Of a stretch of 64,000 bases of DNA, positions 7,738 to 16,003 are shown piece after piece (the first letter of the stretch is position 1; every line of letters begins with the position of its first letter). The notes under the pieces are model-generated. The model made no database searches. It was not told the DNA's origin and was given only the letters and a program-made list of their open reading frames with translations. The stretch spans positions 248,001 to 312,000 of the forward strand of contig NZ_VKAA01000002.1 of NCBI RefSeq assembly GCF_007096635.1, in the 5' to 3' direction. The position numbers and the translations under genes were made by a program. This stretch comes from Mycolicibacterium sp. 018/SC-01/001. GTDB taxonomy: Bacteria; Actinomycetota; Actinomycetes; Mycobacteriales; Mycobacteriaceae.

Positions 7738-9095
7738 GACGCGCTCCTGGCGGCGATGATGGCGGCGCGGCGCTGGGATTCGTCCGCCTCCACGGCACGT
7801 CCGGCGGCCAGCGTGGCGAAGGCTTCGGCCGCCGGCACGATCACCACTCCGTCGTCATCGGCGACGACGAGATCCCCGGGGTGGCAGACCACGCCGCCCA
7901 CCGCGACGGGGACGTCGACGTATCCGGGACCGTTCTTGTAGGGGCCGGCCGGGCTGACCGCGCGCGCCCACACGCCGAATCCGATGTCGGCGAGGGTGTC
8001 CACGTCGCGGGCCGCGCCGTCGATGATCATGCCCACGCAGCCGTGGTTACGCGCCCGCTCGGCGATCAACTCACCCATGAGGGCGCGGTCGCAGTCGCCG
8101 TGTCCGTTGATCACGATCACCTCCCCCGGGCGCACCTTGCCCAGGGCTTCCTGCAGCGCGAGGTTGTCACCCGCGCGCGTCCACACGGTACGCGCCCGGC
8201 CCACGATGTGTGCGCCCTTCCAGAGGGGCCGGATGCCGGAGTCGAGGAGGCCCATCCGATCGCGAGCGTCCCCGATGTTGGCCACCGGGAGACCGTGGTA
8301 GCCACGGACCAGCTCGTCGTCATCCTGGCCCTGTGCATCGGCGAGACGCTGATGCACCTGGGCCGTCGCGCGCGCGAGGACGGGCGCCACCCCGGCCTGG
8401 TCGAGGAACTCGACCGCTGCGGACGCTTCGACCGCGCGTCGCACGGCGTGCTTGATGGTGCCGTCGTGCAGTCGATCGAGCGACGCATAACCGTCGGTCA
8501 GCTCTGCGGCGATCTGATCGCGCACCCATTGCGACGCATTGACCGCCGCACCTGCCTCGGTGGACTCGACGATCAGCGCCCCGAGTCCCTTCATGAAGGA
8601 GCTGCGCAAGAGCTTGCGCTGGGATGCGTCACCGGGCTCGCCCGCGATGTCCTCGACCACTGCGCCCAGTTCGCGGAACACCGCAGCCGCCTGCGCGGAG
8701 CCGTTTCCGCTGATCACCAGTGCGGTCTTCGATCCGTTCGCGGGGACCGAACCGAGGACGGCGACGTCAGCGAAGGTGACGTCCGCCGCCTCGGCGATCA
8801 CCGCCGCCACCTCGGATTTCACATGCGCTGACGACGAATTCATGTCCGCGTACACCGAGCCGCCTTTGAGATGCCCGACGACGTCGCGCGCGGCCCCGAC
8901 GGCGACCCCCGCACTGGTGAGGCTCACCACCAGATCGGCGTCGTCGACCGCCTCAGCCGCCGAAGCGCACCGCGTCACGCCGGTCGGCGTCGCGGCGTCG
9001 GCGGGGTCGAACCCCGTCACGAGCCACCCGTGGGCGAGGAATCCCGCCGCGTAGGTCGACCCCGCTTCACCGAGGCCGAGGATTGCCACCTTCAT
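7734..9095 (-). CDS. Fusion: 3-HIBADH/DUF1932-type dehydrogenase with C-terminal RraA-like aldolase domain
   Basis: 453 residues with two domains. About residues 1-240: NAD(P)-binding dehydrogenase (VAILGLGEAGSTYA Rossmann, DADLVVSLTSAG, YADMNSSSA, FADVAVLGSV) with a DUF1932-like second half (QRKLLRSSFMKGLGALI). About 260-453: RraA fold, starting LPVANIGDARDRMG and containing GEVIVINGHGD and GMIIDGAARDVDTL. The latter matches the G-x(n)-R-D motif of 4-hydroxy-4-methyl-2-oxoglutarate / carboxy-hydroxy-oxoadipate aldolases. A single chain could thus oxidise a hydroxyacid and cleave or decarboxylate the oxo product (inference). It is the first gene of the TRAP operon, preceded by TATCAC repeats. 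Confidence 0.85.
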   Translation of the reverse strand: MKVAILGLGEAGSTYAAGFLAHGWLVTGFDPADAATPTGVTRCASAAEAVDDADLVVSLTSAGVAVGAARDVVGHLKGGSVYADMNSSSAHVKSEVAAVIAEAADVTFADVAVLGSVPANGSKTALVISGNGSAQAAAVFRELGAVVEDIAGEPGDASQRKLLRSSFMKGLGALIVESTEAGAAVNASQWVRDQIAAELTDGYASLDRLHDGTIKHAVRRAVEASAAVEFLDQAGVAPVLARATAQVHQRLADAQGQDDDELVRGYHGLPVANIGDARDRMGLLDSGIRPLWKGAHIVGRARTVWTRAGDNLALQEALGKVRPGEVIVINGHGDCDRALMGELIAERARNHGCVGMIIDGAARDVDTLADIGFGVWARAVSPAGPYKNGPGYVDVPVAVGGVVCHPGDLVVADDDGVVIVPAAEAFATLAAGRAVEADESQRRAAIIAARSAS

Positions 9096-9105
9096 GTCCG
9101 CTCCT

Positions 9106-9138
9106 TATCACTGTGTGATAGTTCATATCATTTGTGAT
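9106..9138. promoter_or_regulatory. Two TATCA(C)-type inverted repeats, candidate operator of the TRAP/RraA operon
   Basis: TATCACTGTGTGATA at 9106-9120 is a perfect inverted repeat with 6-bp arms and a 3-nt spacer. A second, weaker copy, TATCATTTGTGATG, occupies 9126-9139; the two centres are about 20 nt apart, two helical turns. They begin 11 nt upstream of the ATG at 9095, so a bound protein would block the promoter or ribosome access. The arrangement looks like an operator; the IclR protein at 4267-5025 is the candidate binder, which is inference. Confidence 0.55.
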
Positions 9139-9348
9139 GTTAGCGTGGTCACACCAGCGGAATTTGTCAAGCCTCGATCACGTCGGTTTGAGCGCGGTAA
9201 TCTGTCCGCGTGGGCCTGCGCGCGGCGCAGACCGATCACGCGTCGCGCTGGGAGAAGTGCGCTCTGTCAGTGAAAGTGATTGGCGCGCAGCAGATGTGGT
9301 GCGCTCACGATGTGGTTCGGTGGAGCCGCTGCAGCCTGCGGTCGACGG

Positions 9349-9507
9349 TCAGTCGCGAGCGGACTGCGCTGCGCCCGCGGCACGCCGCTCATGCCAGCGC
9401 AGCCGCAACATCAGCAGTCCGCGGTGCGCGCGCCATCCCGCCGACAGCGGATCACGCCACACCGGACTACCCACCGGTGCCTCGAGTTCCCTGTCCATGC
9501 CCATCAT
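9349..9507 (-). CDS. Small hypothetical protein
   Basis: A 52-residue frame on the minus strand within the otherwise empty 9139-9635 stretch, from ATG 9507 (in-frame ATGs also at 9504 and 9498) to TGA 9349-9351. It starts MMGMDRELEAPVGSPVWRDP and continues with a compact Arg/Leu-rich helix, LLMLRLRWHERRAAG. Third codon positions are strongly GC-rich, as in real genes here, unlike the flanking bases. It is divergent from the Abi-alpha-like gene at 9636. No family recognised; conservation at this position in relatives would decide whether it is real. Confidence 0.4.
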   Translation of the reverse strand: MMGMDRELEAPVGSPVWRDPLSAGWRAHRGLLMLRLRWHERRAAGAAQSARD

Positions 9508-9635
9508 TGTGCCGCGACGACGCGGCGTCGGCTCGCCGCAGCGTGCGGCGAAACGGTGTCGATCGTGTGAATGTTCGCCGACGAGCTTTTGCCAACGCTC
9601 GAGTCGGCATTGCCGGGTATGACTATTTTCTCCCT

Positions 9636-10334
9636 ATGCCCACGCCGTTCGACCCGCGAGAGTTGCTCAGCCGCGCCGTCAGCGCGGCCCGCATCGGACT
9701 CGACGTCTACAGCTGGACAGAGAAGCAGGTCGTCGATGCGCTCCGGCACGGGCTGGACGCCCTCGACGGAACCGACGCCACCCCCACCCCCGACGCGCCC
9801 GACGTCGAGGAGCGCCCATCCGCCGACGCACGGGAACCCGCTACCGACTCACTGGGCGGCAAACTCACCCATCTGCTGGAGCGCGCACTCGATCAGAACA
9901 CCCGCAGCAGCCGGATCGAGTTCTTTCACCGGTTGCTCGACCAACTGGTGGCCGACGAGGCGCGAATCCTCGGTGCGCTGTCGGACGGTTCGCGGTCACC
10001 GGTGGTCACCATCTCGGTCTGGGGACAATCGCGGGCAACGTCGCGGCCGGTGCTGGAGAACGCATCCCTGATCGGCCGCACAGCCAATGTTGCTCTGCCG
10101 GAGCTGGTTCCGCAGTACGTCAGTCACCTGCGCTCACTCGGCCTCGTCGACATCGGGCCGGAAGATCGCGACCTGGAGACGGACTACGAGTTGCTGATGG
10201 CCGAGACTTCCGTCCTGGCCGCCGTCAAGAGCGGTGCCCGCGGACCGATTCCGGCGAAAGTCGAACGGTCGAGCCTGTCGCTGTCCGCTCTGGGCGTCGA
10301 GTTCTGGGCCGCGGCAACCGGCGGCGGCCGGTGA
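9636..10334 (+). CDS. Abi-alpha-like (DUF4393-type) protein
   Basis: 232 residues from ATG 9636. A much longer upstream extension of the frame (to 9210) is poor in composition and is not used. The C-terminal half resembles the Abi_alpha/DUF4393 family: LLDQLVADEARILGAL, then SLIGRTANVALPELVPQYVSHLRSLGLV and a final LSLSALGVEFWAA. The family is named after a lactococcal abortive-infection protein, but mycobacterial homologues have no proven phage role. The middle (about 45-75) is a Pro/Asp/Ala-rich linker. It ends 4 nt before the DUF445 gene, so the two are probably one transcription unit. Confidence 0.6.
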   Translation: MPTPFDPRELLSRAVSAARIGLDVYSWTEKQVVDALRHGLDALDGTDATPTPDAPDVEERPSADAREPATDSLGGKLTHLLERALDQNTRSSRIEFFHRLLDQLVADEARILGALSDGSRSPVVTISVWGQSRATSRPVLENASLIGRTANVALPELVPQYVSHLRSLGLVDIGPEDRDLETDYELLMAETSVLAAVKSGARGPIPAKVERSSLSLSALGVEFWAAATGGGR

Positions 10335-10338
10335 GGGG

Positions 10339-11604
10339 ATGACGACCACCCATCTTGCGATCGCCAGCTGGACCGAGATCACCACCGATGTCTCGGCGTA
10401 CTGGTGGGTCTACCTGTCCATGCCGCTCATCGCGGCGTTCGTGGGCTGGAGCACCAAGCTGGTCGCCGTCGAAATGCTGTATCGGCCGCTCGAATTCACG
10501 GGCTGGGGAATCCTCGGCTGGCAGGGCATCGTGCCCCGTCGGGCAGGCAAGGTGGGCTCGACCACCATTCATCTGCTGACCTCGAATCTGCTGAAACCGG
10601 AGGAGCTGCTGGACCGGTTCGACATCGACGAGGTGTTGGATCGACTCCAGGTGCCGCTCAACGAGGCGATCGAGCAGATCATCAGAGATCTCGCGGAAGA
10701 GGTGCGCCCTGGTCTGTGGGACAGCCTGCCCGAAGCCGGTCGCCGCGCGGTGCGCGATCGCATCGTCGGTCAGATCCCACAGCTGACCCAGAACCTGATG
10801 ACCGAGATCAAGTCCGATCTCCCCCGGTATCTCGACATCCAGTTCCTGGCCGTGACGACGCTGGTGCGCAACAAGAAGAAGCTGGTCAAGCTCATGCGCA
10901 GCGTCAGCACGGACGCGATGGCCTTCGTCCGGCGCAGCGGGATCTATTTCGGTTTCGGTATCGGACTGGTCCAGATGGTGGCCTGGGCCCTGTTCCAGAA
11001 CCCGTGGATCATGCCGGCGTTCGGGTTCGCCGTGGGCTTCATCAGCGACTACATCGCCCTGAACATGCTGTTCAGACCCATCTACCCGCGAAAGTACCTG
11101 GGCTTGTTCACATTCCAGGGTCTGCTGCACGCGCAACGCGAGAAGATCACCCGCGACTACGCCAAGATCCTGGCCGACGACCTGTTCGCTCCGGACATCC
11201 TGTTCGACGCACTGATCAAGGGCCCGGGCTCCGACAAGCTGTTCGCTCTCGTCACGCGCGAGATCGAGGGAGCGATCGACAGGCAGGCCGGCGGCGTCGC
11301 CGCCCCGATCGTCGCGCTGGCCGTCGGCACGAAGCGCTATCGGGCCATGAAGGACCGGGTGGTGGCCTTGGTGCTCGAACGCCTCCCGTCGACGCTGTCG
11401 GAGGCGCAGGGGTATGCGGCCGAGGTCATCGACCTGGAGAACACCATCATCGACAAGATGAGTCGGCTCACCAACGAGGAGTACGAGTCGATCCTGCGGC
11501 CGGTGTTCAAGGACGACGAGCCGCTGATGATCGCGGTGGGTGCGATTCTCGGCGGCGTGGTCGGCGAGATCCAGGTTCAGATCATCGAACTCGTCACCCG
11601 CTGA
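10339..11604 (+). CDS. DUF445-family membrane protein
   Basis: 421 residues from ATG 10339, preceded by GGTGAGGGG as ribosome-binding site. The N terminus is hydrophobic (WWVYLSMPLIAAFVGWSTK), followed by the family stretch VEMLYRPLEF and a second membrane segment near residue 200 (FGIGLVQMVAWALF). The tail has GFAVGFISDYIALNMLFRPI, again a DUF445 hallmark (N-x-L-F-x-P repeats). DUF445 proteins are widespread membrane-associated proteins of uncertain role. It directly follows the Abi-alpha-like gene. The C terminus also looks hydrophobic (AVGAILGGVVGEIQVQIIEL). Confidence 0.75.
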   Translation: MTTTHLAIASWTEITTDVSAYWWVYLSMPLIAAFVGWSTKLVAVEMLYRPLEFTGWGILGWQGIVPRRAGKVGSTTIHLLTSNLLKPEELLDRFDIDEVLDRLQVPLNEAIEQIIRDLAEEVRPGLWDSLPEAGRRAVRDRIVGQIPQLTQNLMTEIKSDLPRYLDIQFLAVTTLVRNKKKLVKLMRSVSTDAMAFVRRSGIYFGFGIGLVQMVAWALFQNPWIMPAFGFAVGFISDYIALNMLFRPIYPRKYLGLFTFQGLLHAQREKITRDYAKILADDLFAPDILFDALIKGPGSDKLFALVTREIEGAIDRQAGGVAAPIVALAVGTKRYRAMKDRVVALVLERLPSTLSEAQGYAAEVIDLENTIIDKMSRLTNEEYESILRPVFKDDEPLMIAVGAILGGVVGEIQVQIIELVTR

Positions 11605-11616
11605 GCCGCGAGCGGG

Positions 11617-12096
11617 TCAGAGACGTTCGGCGAACCGCTCCGCCAGCCCGGCCAGGGTCGACTCGATGCCCTGGGCGTTCTTCTTGTCGTAGCCCAGCAG
11701 CTGGATGACGATGGGCAGCTTTGCGGTGGAGTAGTCGAACGTCTCGGTCACCTTGGTGACGCCCGGGCCGACCGGAGCGAGTTGCCAGCGCCAGCGGTGC
11801 CCGAGCGGATGCTGCCATTCGACCAGCTGGTCCTCCTCGACGGCAGTGGCGGTGGAGGTGATCGGATAGGGCACGCCGAACTGCTTCATCCCGACCGTGA
11901 ACGTGTCCCCGGCTTTCAGTCGGTGCGGCCCCTTCACCTCGGAGTCCCGCACAGTGCCCGAGCCGTCGATCTCGTGATGGCGGTGCGGGTCCACCAGCAG
12001 CGCGAAGATCTCTGCCGCGGGGGCGCTGACCTGCACGCTGCGGCTCACGGTGTGCGGGCCGGCATCCTCTTTCTTGACGGGTGTCGTCGTAACCAT
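11617..12096 (-). CDS. SRPBCC-family (START-like) protein
   Basis: 159 residues from ATG 12096; a longer frame to 12195 would overlap the ABC gene and lacks family similarity. The polyketide-cyclase/SRPBCC fold is indicated by VSRSVQVSAPAAEIFALLVD at the N terminus, the central TATAVEEDQLVEWQH and GHRWRWQLAPVGPGVTKVTE, and the long C-terminal helix LAGLAERFAERL. These proteins bind hydrophobic ligands in a cup-shaped cavity; ligand unknown. It sits downstream of the sugar ABC transporter on the same strand (49 nt gap), probably without functional relation, and converges with the DUF445 gene. Confidence 0.7.
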   Translation of the reverse strand: MVTTTPVKKEDAGPHTVSRSVQVSAPAAEIFALLVDPHRHHEIDGSGTVRDSEVKGPHRLKAGDTFTVGMKQFGVPYPITSTATAVEEDQLVEWQHPLGHRWRWQLAPVGPGVTKVTETFDYSTAKLPIVIQLLGYDKKNAQGIESTLAGLAERFAERL

Positions 12097-12145
12097 CTCG
12101 CGGTCATACCCCGCAGACGCGCCGCCCAATCGGGCCGCGCACGGA

Positions 12146-12970
12146 TCAGCTTCTGGCGCCGCGCAACTCGTGGGACAGCGCCTCGAGCTCGTCACCGCCG
12201 GCCATCTGCTGGGTCAGGTGCTCGAGGGTGATGTCGTCGTAGGTGCAATCCAACTTCTGCCGACCGCGGTTGAGCAGCACGAAGTGGTCTCCGACCATGT
12301 GCGCGTGGTGCGGGTTGTGGGTGATGAACACGACGCCGAACCCGGCTTCCTTCGCCGCGGTGATGTATTTGAGCACCACTCCGGACTGCTTGACCCCCAG
12401 CGCCGCCGTGGGCTCGTCGAGGATCAGCACCCGCGCGCCGAAGAACACGGCGCGGGCGATCGCCACACACTGACGTTGCCCGCCGGACAGGGAGCCGATC
12501 GGAACGTCCACATCGGGCAGGTCGATACCCATCTTCGACAGTTCGGTCAGTGTCGTCGCCCGCATCGCGTTGGCGTCCAACGTGAACGGGAACGACTTCT
12601 TGCGCAGTTCCTGGCCGAGAAAGAAGTTTCGCCACACCGGCATCAGCGGAACCACCGCGAGGTTCTGGTACACGGTCGCGATGCCCTTGCCCAGCGCCTC
12701 GGCCGGCGACGCGAACGTCGTGGGCTCGCCGTCGACGAGCAACTCACCCTCGGTCTGCTGGTGCAGCCCGGCGATGATCTTGATCAGCGTCGACTTGCCC
12801 GCCCCGTTGTCACCGAGAATGCCGGTCACCTCGCCGGCATGGACGCGCAGGCTGATGTCCTTGAGCGCGGCGATGTTGCCGTAGGACTTGCCGACATTGC
12901 GCAGTTCGACCAGCGGAACCTTGCCACCGGACGGGGTGTCACTGCTGGGCTTCTCCATGGAGATGGTCAT
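12146..12970 (-). CDS. Sugar/inositol ABC transporter ATP-binding protein
   Basis: 274 residues, a single ABC domain (FrcA-like) rather than the duplicated RbsA type. Walker A GDNGAGKST, signature LSGGQRQCVAIARA, Walker B VLILDEPTAAL and switch His in VVFITHNPHH are all intact. It forms an operon with the permease (4 nt gap) and binding protein, all on the minus strand. Divergence of this operon from a hydroxypyruvate-isomerase-like gene, and the operator shared with the iolC promoter, suggest that the substrate is inositol or a related cyclitol (inference). Confidence 0.85.
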   Translation of the reverse strand: MTISMEKPSSDTPSGGKVPLVELRNVGKSYGNIAALKDISLRVHAGEVTGILGDNGAGKSTLIKIIAGLHQQTEGELLVDGEPTTFASPAEALGKGIATVYQNLAVVPLMPVWRNFFLGQELRKKSFPFTLDANAMRATTLTELSKMGIDLPDVDVPIGSLSGGQRQCVAIARAVFFGARVLILDEPTAALGVKQSGVVLKYITAAKEAGFGVVFITHNPHHAHMVGDHFVLLNRGRQKLDCTYDDITLEHLTQQMAGGDELEALSHELRGARS

Positions 12971-12974
12971 CTCA

Positions 12975-14033
12975 TCACTTCTTTGCGGCGTAGTTGCGGA
13001 AGGCGTTGTTGGCGATGACCGCGAACAGCAGCATCGCGCCCAGGAAGAACTTGAACCAGTCCGGATCCCAGCCGGCGTACACGATGCCCTGGTTGGTCAT
13101 GCCGAAGATGAACGCGCCGATCGCGGCGCCGACGGCCGTTCCGTACCCGCCGGTGAGCAGGCAACCACCGATGACGGCGGCGATGATGTAGAAGAACTCG
13201 TTGCCGATGCCCTGACCGGACTGCACGGTGTTGAAGGCGAACAGCAGGTGCATGCCGACGAACCAGGCGCAGAAACCGACGAACATGAACAGGCCGATCT
13301 TGACCCTGGTGACCGGAACGCCGACGGCGCGGGCGCTGTCAGCGTCACCGCCGACAGCGAAGATCCAGTTGCCGACCCGTGTCTTGAACAGGACCCACGT
13401 CGCGATCGCGGTGAAGATCAGCCACCACACCACGGTGATGCGGATGCTGACCCCGAACAGCGTGAACGACGAGGCGAACACCTTCTGCGCGGAGGCGAAG
13501 CCGGCCATGTCGCTGACGCTCTGGGTGGCCACCTGTCCGGCGACGAGCTTCGTCACGGCCAGGTTGATGCCGGCCACCATGAAGAACGTGCTCAAGGTGA
13601 TCAGGAAGCTGGGGATCTTCGTCCGCATCACCAGCCAACCGTTGAAGAATCCGACCGCCAGCGAAAGCACCAGTGCCAGAGCCGCACCCACCCAGAGGTT
13701 GAGGTGCAGGTTGTAGGCCAGCATCGAGGCCGCCAGCGAGCTGAAGGTGACGGCGACACCCGACGACAGGTCGAATTCCCCGCCGATCATCAGCAGGGCC
13801 ACACCGCACGCCATGATGCCGATCGTGGAGCTGGCGTACAGCACCGTCGCCAAGGACGCCGCCTCGCGGAACGGCCCCGCGACCACGAGGAAGAACACGA
13901 AGATGCCGATCGCGCCGATACCGGCACCCATCTCGGGCCGAATCAAAATGCGTTGCAGCCGGTTCCGCTCCTTGACCCGTTCGTCGCGAACCACCTTGTG
14001 GTTGCCGACGTCGAGCGCCTCCTGCGTGGTCAT
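12975..14033 (-). CDS. Sugar/inositol ABC transporter permease (RbsC/FrcC type)
   Basis: 352 residues from the ATG at 14033; an in-frame TTG at 14057 is a weaker alternative. It is a polytopic BPD_transp_2-type permease with about nine to ten hydrophobic helices. Family blocks include GVALLMIGGEFDLSSGVAVT, IPSFLITLSTFFMVAGINLA, AVGGDADSARAVGVPV and VIGGCLLTGGYGTAVGAAIG. RbsC-type permeases form a homodimer with the ATPase and take the sugar from a binding protein. It lies between the binding-protein gene (31 nt upstream) and the ATPase gene (4 nt downstream), the usual order in such operons. Confidence 0.85.
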   Translation of the reverse strand: MTTQEALDVGNHKVVRDERVKERNRLQRILIRPEMGAGIGAIGIFVFFLVVAGPFREAASLATVLYASSTIGIMACGVALLMIGGEFDLSSGVAVTFSSLAASMLAYNLHLNLWVGAALALVLSLAVGFFNGWLVMRTKIPSFLITLSTFFMVAGINLAVTKLVAGQVATQSVSDMAGFASAQKVFASSFTLFGVSIRITVVWWLIFTAIATWVLFKTRVGNWIFAVGGDADSARAVGVPVTRVKIGLFMFVGFCAWFVGMHLLFAFNTVQSGQGIGNEFFYIIAAVIGGCLLTGGYGTAVGAAIGAFIFGMTNQGIVYAGWDPDWFKFFLGAMLLFAVIANNAFRNYAAKK

Positions 14034-14064
14034 CACATCCCTCTCTTCTTCGCGCAAGCACTCA

Positions 14065-15054
14065 TCAGCGTGTGCCTCCCTTGGCGTAGTCGGCCACCGC
14101 AGCGATGTTCGACTTGTCGATGAACGCGGGCCCGGTCAGCGTCGGCGCGCCGCCGCCGATGACGTTGCCGTTGGTCAGATACAGCCACAGCGAGTCGACG
14201 GCGAGGTAGCCCTGCAGGTAGGGCTGCTGGTCGATGGCCCACTGGACGGTGCCGTCCTGGATGGCGCCCACCAGAGCCGCGTTCGTGTCGAAGGTGCCGA
14301 TCTTGGCTTTGCTGCCGGCATTTCCGGCCGACTGCACGGCGGTCAACGCGAACGGGGCGCCCAGGGTGACGACGTAGTCGACCGCGGGGTCCTGCTGCAG
14401 CTTGGCGGTGATGGTGGACTCGACCGAGGGCATGTCCTTGCCGTTGACGTTCAGTGTCTCCGTGGCGGGGAACTTGTCTTTCACGCCGGCACACCGGGAT
14501 TCCAGCCCGACGTGCCCTTGCTCCTGGATCACACAGATCGCCTTCTTGGCGCCCTCGCTGGTCAGCCGCTCGCCGACGGCCTGGCCCGCAATGAACTCGT
14601 CCTGGCCGAAGAACTCCTTGACGCCCATCGGCTTCCAGGCGTCGGCGCCGGCGTTGAAGGCCACCACCGGAATGTTCTTGGCCTCGGCCGCTTTGACCGC
14701 GGCCTGCATCGCATCGGGCTTGGCCAGTGTCACGGCGATCCCGTCGACACCGCTGTCGACGGCGGTCTGCACGAGATTGGCCTGACCGGGCGCCTCCGGG
14801 TCGTTGGAGTAGCGCAGCTCGATGTTGTCCTTCTTGGCCGCGGTCTCGGCACCCTTGCGAATCAGATCCCAGAAGGAGTCGCCCGGCACCTCATGGGTGA
14901 TCATCGCGATGGTCTTGCGAGGGGTGTCGACGGTGCCCCCGCCGCCACCGCCCTCGCCCGAGCCTGCGGGCTTGCCGCCTGTGGACGAGCACGCCACGAG
15001 TCCGATCGCCAGAACGCCGGTCCCCGCGATCGTCGCGAGCCGCTTGAAGGTCAT
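14065..15054 (-). CDS. Sugar/inositol ABC transporter substrate-binding lipoprotein
   Basis: 329 residues. The lipoprotein signal peptide ends in LVAC (Cys about 22), followed by a flexible Ser/Gly-rich linker. The mature part is a periplasmic-binding-protein type 1 (Peripla_BP_4): IAMITHEVPGDSFWDLIRKG, then VDGIAVTLAKPDAM, IPVVAFNAG, and WAIDQQPYLQGYLAVDSL, which is the typical RbsB/inositol-binding C-lobe sequence. It is the first gene of the transporter operon. The promoter region (15055-15216) has TTGACT on the minus strand directly next to the putative GntR operator. Confidence 0.88.
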   Translation of the reverse strand: MTFKRLATIAGTGVLAIGLVACSSTGGKPAGSGEGGGGGGTVDTPRKTIAMITHEVPGDSFWDLIRKGAETAAKKDNIELRYSNDPEAPGQANLVQTAVDSGVDGIAVTLAKPDAMQAAVKAAEAKNIPVVAFNAGADAWKPMGVKEFFGQDEFIAGQAVGERLTSEGAKKAICVIQEQGHVGLESRCAGVKDKFPATETLNVNGKDMPSVESTITAKLQQDPAVDYVVTLGAPFALTAVQSAGNAGSKAKIGTFDTNAALVGAIQDGTVQWAIDQQPYLQGYLAVDSLWLYLTNGNVIGGGAPTLTGPAFIDKSNIAAVADYAKGGTR

Positions 15055-15150
15055 CCCATCTCCTTGTCGTCGGTCGCGCGGCGCCTGGTCCCTGTGAGAA
15101 TGTGCCTGGCGCCACGCCTAGGAGTTGATGTAATACGGCTCACAGCCGAA

Positions 15151-15173
15151 AGTCAACACTTTGTCCTGACATT
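15151..15173. promoter_or_regulatory. Putative IolR (GntR) operator, copy 1
   Basis: In the divergent promoter region between the binding-protein gene and the hydroxypyruvate-isomerase-like gene. Read on the minus strand it contains AATGTCAGGACAAAGT followed by GTTGACT; 22 of 23 positions match the element at 16799-16821. The terminal TTGACT is a good -35 box for the transporter operon, with a TTACAT-like -10 about 17 nt further. A bound repressor would cover the -35. On the other side the sequence continues into a GTCCT-N6-AGGAC inverted repeat (15163-15178). Confidence 0.75.
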
Positions 15174-15216
15174 AGGACTGCATGTCATAGGGTCGGGCCG
15201 ACGAAGGGAAGCCGCC

Positions 15217-15999
15217 ATGACGTTCCAACTGTCCGTGTGCGCCGAGATGGTGTTCGGTGACCTGCCGATCGTCGAGCGGGTCAAGCGCATTCACGAGCGC
15301 GGCTTCGCCGTGGAGATCTGGAGTTGGCAGGACAAGGACCTCGGCGCGCTCGCCCGCACCGGAGCGACCTTCACGTCGATGACGGGTTATCTTCGCGGCG
15401 ACCTCGTCGACCCGGCGAGCTGCGACGACGTCGTTCGCACCGCGCAGCAGAGCATCGACGCCGCGGCAACGCTCGGCATCACGCGGTTGAACCTGCACAC
15501 TGCGGAATTGATCGACGGACACGCAGCGCGTCCCCGCCGACGAGCCTCCGGCGCGATGTGGCTGACGGCCGCTCGCACGCTGGGTCGCCTCGGTGAAGTG
15601 GGCGCCGCCGCGGGGGTGACGTTCTGCGTCGAGAACCTCAACACGATCGTCGACCATCCCGGCGTGCCGCTGGCCCGCGCGAAAGACGTTCTCGCACTGG
15701 TGGAGGGTGTCGCCCACCCGAACGTGAAGATGATGCTCGACCTGTATCACGCCCAGATCGGCGAGGGAAATCTGATCGACCTGCTGCGTCGTTGCGGCGA
15801 CGCGATCGGCGAGATCCAGGTGGCCGACGTGCCGGGGCGCTGCGAGCCCGGTACCGGCGAGATCAACTATCCAGCCATCGCCGCGACAATGCGGGACATC
15901 GGCTACACCGGGACGATCGGCATGGAAGCGTGGGCGTCAGGAGCCGGCGAGGCGGGCAGCGAGGCCGCACTCGAGGCGTTCCGCACCGCGTTCTCGTGA
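15217..15999 (+). CDS. Hydroxypyruvate-isomerase-like TIM barrel (Hyi/IolI type)
   Basis: 260 residues from ATG 15217, with AAGGGAAG as ribosome-binding site. Family blocks: LSVCAEMVF at the N terminus, VTFCVENLN (metal Glu), KMMLDLYHAQIGEGNL and VADVPGRCEPGTGEINY, which is the typical hydroxypyruvate isomerase signature, and a final GMEAWASG (second metal Glu). The family interconverts small keto and aldehyde sugars; IolI-type members act on inososes. It diverges from the transporter operon and shares the putative IolR operator. It is thus part of the inositol regulon; the exact substrate is unclear. It ends 5 nt before the stop of the convergent GntR gene. Confidence 0.75.
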   Translation: MTFQLSVCAEMVFGDLPIVERVKRIHERGFAVEIWSWQDKDLGALARTGATFTSMTGYLRGDLVDPASCDDVVRTAQQSIDAAATLGITRLNLHTAELIDGHAARPRRRASGAMWLTAARTLGRLGEVGAAAGVTFCVENLNTIVDHPGVPLARAKDVLALVEGVAHPNVKMMLDLYHAQIGEGNLIDLLRRCGDAIGEIQVADVPGRCEPGTGEINYPAIAATMRDIGYTGTIGMEAWASGAGEAGSEAALEAFRTAFS

Positions 16000-16003
16000 C
16001 AGG

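Noticed and set aside
9210..9635. Long N-terminal extension of the Abi-alpha-like protein
   Set aside because: Arg/Ala/Ser-rich shadow composition; the family part starts at ATG 9636.
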